Assembly: GCA_001824455.1 (NCBI GenBank)
Contig: MHXL01000052.1
Location: forward strand, 15,503 to 25,182
Reading direction: 5' to 3'
DNA from: Desulfuromonadaceae bacterium GWB2_53_15
GTDB taxonomy: Bacteria; Desulfobacterota; Desulfuromonadia; Geobacterales; Pseudopelobacteraceae
Length of the DNA: 9,680 nucleotides
Part shown: positions 4,877 through 9,680 of the stretch, in pieces
Layout: every line of letters starts with the position of its first letter
Position numbering within the stretch: position 1 is the first letter of the stretch
The notes under the pieces: model-generated
Seen by the model: the letters and a program-made list of their open reading frames with translations, nothing else
Database searches by the model: none
What the model was told of the DNA's origin: nothing
Position numbers and translations under genes: made by a program

Positions 4877-7246
4877 CTATTGACGCAGCGTTACCACGGT
4901 AGCCCCGTCGCGCCCCTCATGCGCCTCTCCTGGCCGATACCCCTCCACCAGCGGATGCCGCGCCAAGTGTTCCCGTACCGCCTGGCGCAGCTTGCCGGAA
5001 CCGAGGCCATGGATGATCCGGACTTCTGACAGTCCGCTCAATGAAGCGTGATTGAGGAATGGTTCCAGCAGGTCCAACGCTTCTTCAACCCGCAGGCCGA
5101 TCAGCTTCAATTCCCGCTCCTCACTCTGGGCCGCTTCCACCTTCCAGGACCCTTTGAGCGGTCTTTGATTCTTTTCGCCTCCCTTTTTCAGAGGAGCTGC
5201 CAGATCACTGCAGGCGACATCCACCTCCATGCTGCCGGCCCTGACCCGTGCCTTGTCGTGCTTTTCGTCAACGCTGAGCACAACCCCGTCGTGCCCGAGA
5301 GATACAACGTGCACTGCAGTCCCCGCTTTGATCTCCTGAAGTGCCGTCAGCGGGCCGACTTGGCGAGCCAGTGGCTTGAGTTGCTCCGTCAATTCGTTCT
5401 CGCTTCGGCGCAGCTTGTCGATGATGTCGCTGCGCTTCTCGCGTTTGTACTCATCCAGCAGCTCGTTCATGCGGCGCCGGCTGATGGAGATCAATTCGCG
5501 GGCCTCGCTCCAGGCCTTTTCCCGGGTCTCTTGGCGGGCCTGTTCAATGCCGGCGATCCGGGCCGCCAATTCCTGCCGGGTGCTGCGCACCTGTTCCTGC
5601 TGTTGATCCAATCTGCGCTGCGCCTCGTTCAACTCTTCCCGCTTTCGCCGCAATTCCGCCAACAAGGTGGTAAATTCAGCACCGGCGCTGCCCAGCATCT
5701 CACGGGCAAAATTGATCACCCCTTCGGGCATGCCGTAACGCCGGGCGATATCGATGGCGTGGGAATGTCCCGGCTCGCCACTGATCAGGCGGTAGAGCGG
5801 GGTATAGGTTGCGGCGTCATACTCCATGCCGGCGTTGATCATGCCCGCTGTGCGATGGACAAAACCGATTATCTCAGACAGGTGGGTTGTAGCGATCACG
5901 GTGGCGCCCCGTTCCAGCAGATCACGCAGCACACCGCAGGCGATGGCGGCCCCCTGTTGCGGTTCGGTGCCGGCCCCCAGTTCATCCAGCAGCACCAGTG
6001 TGCGCTGTCCGGCCTGATCGAGGATGGTGGCGATGCGGCCGACATGGGCCGAGAAGGTGGAAAGGCTCTGCTCAATGGATTGCTCGTCGCCGATATCCAC
6101 CAGCAGGGTATCCAGCAGCGGGAAGCTGGAACGTGCCCCGTTGGCCGGCACCGGTATGGCGCACAAGGCCATCAGGGTCAGCACCCCGGCCGTCTTCAGG
6201 GCGATGGTTTTGCCGCCGGCGTTGGGGCCGGTAATAACCATGACGCGCCCCTCATGGCCCATCTCAAGGTCCAGCGGTTCAACGCGGGGGATGGCGCCCT
6301 GGCGCTGCAGCATCAGCAGCAGCGGGTGGCGTGCCTGGACGAGCCGCAGTTCTCCCTCCTCGTTAATCTGCGCTGCCTCCAGGTTGTAGCGCTCGGCAAA
6401 GGCAGCCATGCTGTTCAGGGCATCCAGGGTCACCAGTGTGGAGAAACAGCCTTCCAGGGCATCGCTATCCTCGCGGATCCAGGCCGAGAGCTGCCGCAGG
6501 ATGCGGATTTCTTCAGCCTTTTCCTCGGCGCTCAGGTTCTCCAGTTCGTTGACAAACGGGATGATCTCCAGCGGTTCCATAAAGGCGGTCTCGCCCGAGG
6601 CGGAGACATCGTGCACCACACCCTTCACCATCCCCTTGGAATCCATTCGCACCGGTATCACCCAGCGCCCAGAGCGCTGCGTTATGAAGTCGTCCTGCAG
6701 GAAGATCTCGATGTTGCTGTCACGGATGATCTCTTCGATCTTCTTGCGGATGCGGGAAGCCAGTGTGCGCTTGGCGCGGCGGATATCTCTGAGCTGCGGT
6801 GAGGCGCTGTCCATGATGCTGGCGTCGTGGTCAATAGAGGCCGCCAACGGCTCCAGAATATCGGGGAAGGCCTTCAGCGGCGGCTCTAACGTTGCCAGCA
6901 GGGGGATGTCGCTGCGCGCTGCCAGCTGGCGGGCCAGATCGCGCAAGATTTGCAGCACCGGGATAAAAACCAGCAGCTCCTGAGGCGTCAGGGTACCCCC
7001 GCTGGGTCTGACCGTCTCCAACAGTGGCCGGATATCCTCGAAGGAAGCCAGCCGCAGGGCAATCCCAAGGTTGAGCAGGTTGCGGATTTCCTGTGTACGC
7101 CCGGAGATGAGCCGTATCAATCCGCTGTCGCCCAGGGGTGTTGTTGCCATTAGCTGTCGGCAGGTGACGTCACTATGGGCCTGGCTGGCGATCTCGGCCA
7201 GGATCTTGTCGAACTCAAGCCGTTGCAGGGTGTCGCGAGTAATCAT
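4877..7246 (-). CDS. mutS2: MutS2 ATPase with C-terminal KOW-like and Smr domains
   Basis: This full-length 789-residue MutS2 lacks the mismatch-recognition domain of MutS, as the family does. The core/lever region covers about 1-290. The ABC-type ATPase has Walker A GPNAGGKT (340-347), DIGDEQSIEQSLSTFSAH (384-401), Walker B LVLLDELGAGTEP (417-429) and ATTHLSE (452-458). A long coiled coil follows (about 525-630), then a KOW-like beta region (about 640-682) and the Smr domain (about 712-789) with HGLGSG (746-751). MutS2 proteins have been linked to suppression of recombination and, in Bacillus subtilis, to splitting of collided ribosomes. The usual LDLR motif of the Smr nuclease reads LKLI here (713-716), which may change or remove nuclease activity. 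AGGA lies 7 bases before ATG 7246, and the ATG overlaps the upstream TGA as ATGA, so translation is probably coupled to the GGQ gene. Confidence 0.96.
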   Translation of the reverse strand: MITRDTLQRLEFDKILAEIASQAHSDVTCRQLMATTPLGDSGLIRLISGRTQEIRNLLNLGIALRLASFEDIRPLLETVRPSGGTLTPQELLVFIPVLQILRDLARQLAARSDIPLLATLEPPLKAFPDILEPLAASIDHDASIMDSASPQLRDIRRAKRTLASRIRKKIEEIIRDSNIEIFLQDDFITQRSGRWVIPVRMDSKGMVKGVVHDVSASGETAFMEPLEIIPFVNELENLSAEEKAEEIRILRQLSAWIREDSDALEGCFSTLVTLDALNSMAAFAERYNLEAAQINEEGELRLVQARHPLLLMLQRQGAIPRVEPLDLEMGHEGRVMVITGPNAGGKTIALKTAGVLTLMALCAIPVPANGARSSFPLLDTLLVDIGDEQSIEQSLSTFSAHVGRIATILDQAGQRTLVLLDELGAGTEPQQGAAIACGVLRDLLERGATVIATTHLSEIIGFVHRTAGMINAGMEYDAATYTPLYRLISGEPGHSHAIDIARRYGMPEGVINFAREMLGSAGAEFTTLLAELRRKREELNEAQRRLDQQQEQVRSTRQELAARIAGIEQARQETREKAWSEARELISISRRRMNELLDEYKREKRSDIIDKLRRSENELTEQLKPLARQVGPLTALQEIKAGTAVHVVSLGHDGVVLSVDEKHDKARVRAGSMEVDVACSDLAAPLKKGGEKNQRPLKGSWKVEAAQSEERELKLIGLRVEEALDLLEPFLNHASLSGLSEVRIIHGLGSGKLRQAVREHLARHPLVEGYRPGEAHEGRDGATVVTLRQ

Positions 7247-7599
7247 AGATTCTTCCTGGTGGAGGTTCGTCTGCGGCGGCGATCCTTCTGTTTGCGCAGG
7301 CGTTCAATTCGTTTTGTCTCCGGTGTCTGCTTGCCGCTGAGCGCCTCGATCCGCTCCAGTAGTTCCCGCCGCGCCAGAAAGCGGTTTATCGACTGGCTGC
7401 GCTCGCGCGAAGCGCTGACGGTGATGCCGCTGGGGATGTGGCGCAGTTGGACGCAGGTGGAGGTCTTGTTGACATGCTGGCCGCCGCAGCCCGATGAGCG
7501 CACAAAGGTCTCTTGCAGATCCTCCTCCCGCACCCCCAGTTCGGCCATCTTCAACTGCAGCCAGCGGTTTTTTTCCTCGCTTACGGCAAACTCAGGCAT
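7243..7599 (-). CDS. Short GGQ release-factor-like peptidyl-tRNA hydrolase (ArfB/MTRFR type)
   Basis: This 118-residue protein contains only the catalytic domain of class I release factors. SSGCGGQHVNKTSTCV carries the GGQ at 39-41. It is followed by QLRHIPSGITV and ERSQSINRFLARRELL, then a basic tail (about 96-118, KRIERLRKQKDRRRRRTSTRK). No codon-recognition domain is present. The HIPSGI and RSxxxNRxxAR pattern is closer to human mitochondrial C12orf65/MTRFR than to E. coli ArfB. The expected reaction is hydrolysis of peptidyl-tRNA in a stalled ribosome or a free large subunit. I chose ATG 7599 because AGGA lies 7 bases upstream and the start fits the family. The longer frame to 7716 lies inside the Nudix gene and adds unrelated residues. 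It overlaps the Nudix stop by 8 bases and the mutS2 start by 4. Confidence 0.9.
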   Translation of the reverse strand: MPEFAVSEEKNRWLQLKMAELGVREEDLQETFVRSSGCGGQHVNKTSTCVQLRHIPSGITVSASRERSQSINRFLARRELLERIEALSGKQTPETKRIERLRKQKDRRRRRTSTRKNL

Positions 7600-8131
7600 G
7601 GCTCTTTCCTGGCCGTTGCAGAAGATCCCAGCGCAGCAGTGCCGCCAGGGTCTTGGCATCGCTGATCCGGCCGTCGGCAGCCATTTCCATGGCCTCGTCC
7701 AGTGGCAGGCGCACAACCTCTATTTCTTCGTATGCTTCCGGTTGAGCTGTGCCCTGGGAGATGCCGGCGGCGGCAAACAGATGGATGATCTCGTCGAAGA
7801 CGCCCGGGGAGGAGTAAATGGTTCCCAGCGGAATAATCTCAGTGGCTGTCAGGCCGGTTTCTTCCTGCAACTCGCGGCAAGCGCAGCTGAGTGGAGGTTC
7901 CTCGGGACTGAGCCTGCCGGCAGGGATTTCCAGCAGAAAAGCACCCACCGCAGGCCGGAGTTGGCGGATCAGGGCGATGGTTCCATCGCCGTACACCGGC
8001 AGCACGCCGGCGCCGCCTGGATGGCGAATGATCTGGAAGGTGTGGCGTCCTTGATCGCCAATCTCGACCTCCATCTGTTCGATGTCGATTACGAGACCGT
8101 TGAATATAATCTGGCGGTTGCTGGCATTCAT
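7592..8131 (-). CDS. Nudix hydrolase, ADP-ribose pyrophosphatase-like
   Basis: This 179-residue protein has a perfect Nudix box (G72 to L94; GX5EX7REUXEEXGU, seen as REL then QEETGL). Upstream segments typical of ADP-ribose pyrophosphatases are IIRHPGGAGVLPV and LIRQLRP then LEIPAGRLSPEE. After the box, SSPGVFDEIIHLF corresponds to the substrate loop of that group. The likely reaction is cleavage of ADP-ribose or a related nucleoside diphosphate sugar to AMP and a sugar phosphate in the cytoplasm. ATG 8131 is used. A longer frame begins with TTG at 8173 but lacks a ribosome binding site. AGG sits 10 bases before 8131, so initiation is not strong. It is the first gene of the Nudix-GGQ-mutS2 operon, and a sigma-70-like promoter lies about 75 bases upstream. 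A functional link to ribosome rescue is not obvious. Confidence 0.93.
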   Translation of the reverse strand: MNASNRQIIFNGLVIDIEQMEVEIGDQGRHTFQIIRHPGGAGVLPVYGDGTIALIRQLRPAVGAFLLEIPAGRLSPEEPPLSCACRELQEETGLTATEIIPLGTIYSSPGVFDEIIHLFAAAGISQGTAQPEAYEEIEVVRLPLDEAMEMAADGRISDAKTLAALLRWDLLQRPGKSHA

Positions 8132-8213
8132 GGGGTGGCGACCTGTGAGAGGGTAGGAGTGCTTTGTGTACAAAATCTGCTACTGCTGCTAAGCTTTACT
8201 GAGCATAGTCAGC

Positions 8214-8241
8214 ACTATACCAGTAATCATGCGGTTTTCAA
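8214..8241 (-). promoter_or_regulatory. Sigma-70-like promoter of the Nudix-GGQ-mutS2 operon
   Basis: On the minus strand a -35 of TTGAAA (8236-8241) is followed by a 16-base spacer and a -10 of TATAGT (8214-8219), preceded by TGG. The predicted transcript starts near 8207 and has a leader of about 75 bases before ATG 8131. Confidence 0.55.
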
Positions 8242-8266
8242 TGGATATTCGATAATTCCTTCATGG

Positions 8267-8295
8267 TTGCCGAACCTTATTGGAAATGCTATATA
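8267..8295 (+). promoter_or_regulatory. Sigma-70-like promoter of the acyltransferase-rnhA operon
   Basis: TTGCCG (-35, 8267-8272) and TATATA (-10, 8290-8295) are separated by 17 bases. Transcription would begin near 8302, downstream of the ATG at 8286, which supports the later GTG 8352 as the acyltransferase start. It is divergent from the Nudix promoter, and the two -35 boxes are about 25 bases apart. Confidence 0.45.
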
Positions 8296-8351
8296 TCACA
8301 ATCAAGCATCTGCAAATCAGTCGCAAGGCGACGTATCGAGGTCGTTCATAC

Positions 8352-9005
8352 GTGAGAATATCATTTCCGCGGCTTTTCTGGGTGACGTTTTCCGCTTATG
8401 TGGTTGGGTTCTATGCCTCCACGGTTAATCGTCTCGTTATAAAGGGAGCCGCGAATATCCCTGCCACAGGCGGTGTGTTGCTGGCATCCAATCATATCTC
8501 GTCCTTTGAGACCATCTTTCTGCCCTGGGCAATCCTTCGTCAGCATCCCTTTCAGATGGTCTGGGCGCCGGCCAAGGAAGAGTTGTTCAAGAAACCTTTC
8601 CAGCGGTTGATCTATTCGTCGTGGGGCGCCTTCCCTGTGAAGCGTAAGCGGGATGTCAAGGCAAACCGTGTCATCAATGATCTGTTGAAGGATCAGAAGG
8701 TAATGCTTTTTCCCGAGGGAACGCGCCACCCGGATGGCCGGCTGGGCAAAGGGAACCGGGGTGTCGGCAAGATTATCTACGATATGCGCCCGACGGTTAT
8801 ACCCACTGCCTTGGTGGGCTTGAATCAATGGAAGTTTCCGGGGTTTGGCCAGGCGGCAACGGTGGTTTTCGGGCCCGCGCTGGGCTTCGACGATCTGTGT
8901 GTTTGTGAGGACTGTAAGGAAACGCACCAGTTGATTGTTGATCGGGTAATGGATGCCATTGCGGATCTGTTGAAGAAAGAGGGGGCCTATGTCGGCGAGG
9001 CATAA
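8352..9005 (+). CDS. 1-acyl-sn-glycerol-3-phosphate acyltransferase family protein (PlsC-like)
   Basis: This 217-residue acyltransferase acts at the inner membrane. Block I is [11 protein letters not shown] (H48), block [13 protein letters not shown] through [10 protein letters not shown] (73-100), block III LFPEGTR (119-125) and block [13 protein letters not shown] (148-158). The family transfers an acyl chain to lysophosphatidic acid or a similar lysolipid. Block I reads H-x4-E instead of the canonical H-x4-D, with E53 in the place of the Asp that activates the catalytic His. A hydrophobic N terminus (about 6-22) can sit in the membrane. Near the C terminus is a small cysteine cluster, CVCEDC (183-188). 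I chose GTG 8352 because GAGG lies 10 bases upstream and the likely promoter starts near 8302. Upstream in-frame starts are ATG 8286 and TTG 8280. It overlaps rnhA by 17 bases. Confidence 0.87.
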   Translation: MRISFPRLFWVTFSAYVVGFYASTVNRLVIKGAANIPATGGVLLASNHISSFETIFLPWAILRQHPFQMVWAPAKEELFKKPFQRLIYSSWGAFPVKRKRDVKANRVINDLLKDQKVMLFPEGTRHPDGRLGKGNRGVGKIIYDMRPTVIPTALVGLNQWKFPGFGQAATVVFGPALGFDDLCVCEDCKETHQLIVDRVMDAIADLLKKEGAYVGEA

Positions 9006-9489
9006 GGCATTACAGGATATTCCCGCGCCGTCAGCGGGCCGTCCGGTTGTTGAAATCTTCTGCGATGGAGCCTGCAGTGGAAACCCCGGTCCTGGAGGTT
9101 ATGGTGCCATCCTGCGCTGTAATGGACATGAAAAGGATATTAGTGGATCGGAACCGCTGACAACCAACAACCGAATGGAGTTGACGGGCGCTATCGCGGC
9201 TCTGAGTAAACTGACACGTTCCTGTCATGTTGTTATCACAACCGACTCTCAATATCTGGTAAAGGGGATGACCGAATGGATTGAGGGGTGGCAGCGCAAG
9301 GGGTGGCAGAATAGTAAAAAAGTGCCGGTATTAAATCGGGATCTGTGGGAGCAATTGCTTGTATTTGCTGGTCAACACGACATCGAGTGGCGTTGGGTCC
9401 GTGGTCATAACGGCCATGTCGAAAACGAACGTTGCGACAGCCTGGCGCGAGAAGCGATTGCGGACTTGATACAGAAGAAAAAGGAGTAA
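8989..9489 (+). CDS. rnhA: Ribonuclease HI
   Basis: This 166-residue RNase HI cleaves the RNA strand of RNA-DNA hybrids (R-loops, primers) in the cytoplasm. All catalytic residues are present with a constant offset of 16 from E. coli RNase HI: D26 in [20 protein letters not shown]64 in [11 protein letters not shown]86 in [12 protein letters not shown]140 in RGHNGH and D150 in ENERCDSLA. The basic protrusion ([12 protein letters not shown], about 100-111) that grips the hybrid is also present. The first 18 residues ([18 protein letters not shown]) are an extension beyond the usual start. ATG 8989 has GAGGGGG three bases upstream and lies inside the end of the acyltransferase gene, implying coupled translation. 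The stop is TAA at 9487-9489. Confidence 0.96.
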   Translation: MSARHKALQDIPAPSAGRPVVEIFCDGACSGNPGPGGYGAILRCNGHEKDISGSEPLTTNNRMELTGAIAALSKLTRSCHVVITTDSQYLVKGMTEWIEGWQRKGWQNSKKVPVLNRDLWEQLLVFAGQHDIEWRWVRGHNGHVENERCDSLAREAIADLIQKKKE

Positions 9490-9500
9490 GGAGTGTCTGG

Positions 9501-9680
9501 TTAGCGGGGGTCGGAAGGGACTGCATCGATGAGTGTAAAGCTGAATCTGGGATGCATGAAGGCGTGCGTGGTAGGATAGCGTGCGAACATCCAGCCCTTG
9601 AATAAGACGGTGCTCGCTTCATTGATTTTTACTTTTGCTGCCGGATTCTTTAAGTCGTTTGAGGCAGAGGTTATGGAAGA
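9501..9680 (-). CDS. DUF2155 domain protein, C-terminal end (5' end outside window)
   Basis: Reading the minus strand from the right edge gives 59 open codons, with TAA at 9501-9503. The core is NPAAKVKINEASTVLF then KGWMFARYPTTHAF, MHPRFSFTLIDAVPSDPR. The pattern of a GWMF turn, a short A-x-Y-P-x-x-H-A-F stretch, HP, an aromatic residue and a final hydrophobic V/L-D strand is the C-terminal signature of DUF2155 (Pfam), an exported beta-rich domain of unknown function. No start codon lies inside the window, so the gene continues to the right. Its stop is 11 bases from the rnhA stop on the other strand, and no hairpin terminator is visible between them. Confidence 0.72.
   Translation of the reverse strand, partial: SSITSASNDLKNPAAKVKINEASTVLFKGWMFARYPTTHAFMHPRFSFTLIDAVPSDPR

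Noticed and set aside
5048..6802. 584-codon open frame on the plus strand
   Set aside because: It lies wholly antisense to mutS2, has no family motif and a His/Gln/Gly-rich composition typical of the complement of a G+C-rich gene.
7600..7716. Longer start for the GGQ protein (39 extra residues)
   Set aside because: It is an out-of-frame reading of the Nudix C-terminus, Trp/Cys-rich and unlike the family; ATG 7599 has AGGA at 7 bases.
9236..9622. 128-codon open frame on the minus strand at the right end
   Set aside because: It runs antisense to rnhA and out of frame with the convincing DUF2155 reading at 9501-9680.

Overview
The window looks like a chromosomal segment from a Geobacter/Pelobacter-type member of the Desulfuromonadota. 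The grounds are a ten-haem c-type cytochrome, a CHASE2 adenylate cyclase, a cohesin-like secreted protein and a DUF2155 protein in one neighbourhood, plus moderately high G+C with several translationally overlapping genes. This assignment rests on gene content, not on a database match.

Layout. (a) 1-378, plus strand: the 3' end of a cohesin-like secreted or surface protein. It converges on a leftward operon across a perfect 17-bp inverted repeat that should terminate both strands. (b) 492-3418, minus strand: a probable three-gene operon, transcribed HNH endonuclease, then HAD phosphatase, then CHASE2 adenylate cyclase. The leader of this operon carries a three-hexamer operator-like array. (c) 3593-4567, minus strand: a single-gene unit for an exported decahaem cytochrome, with a near-consensus sigma-70 promoter upstream and a rho-independent terminator downstream. 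(d) 4659-4876: about 220 bases with no convincing gene, containing a short phrase that resembles a dispersed repeat. (e) 4877-8131, minus strand: a tightly overlapped three-gene operon of a Nudix (ADP-ribose pyrophosphatase-like) hydrolase, a short GGQ release-factor-like protein and MutS2. (f) 8352-9489, plus strand: a divergent pair, a PlsC-type acyltransferase and RNase HI, with overlapping reading frames. (g) 9501 to the right edge, minus strand: the C-terminal 59 codons of a DUF2155 protein, converging on rnhA with only 11 bases between stop codons.

The most interesting unit is (e). MutS2 of Bacillus subtilis is reported to act on collided ribosomes and split them into subunits, and mitochondrial MTRFR/C12orf65 is a short GGQ hydrolase reported to act on large subunits that still hold peptidyl-tRNA. 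Here a bacterial GGQ protein of that short type shares an ATGA stop/start overlap with mutS2. That suggests a two-step ribosome rescue module: a splitter plus a peptidyl-tRNA hydrolase. This is inference from gene order and protein families; nothing in the window proves it.
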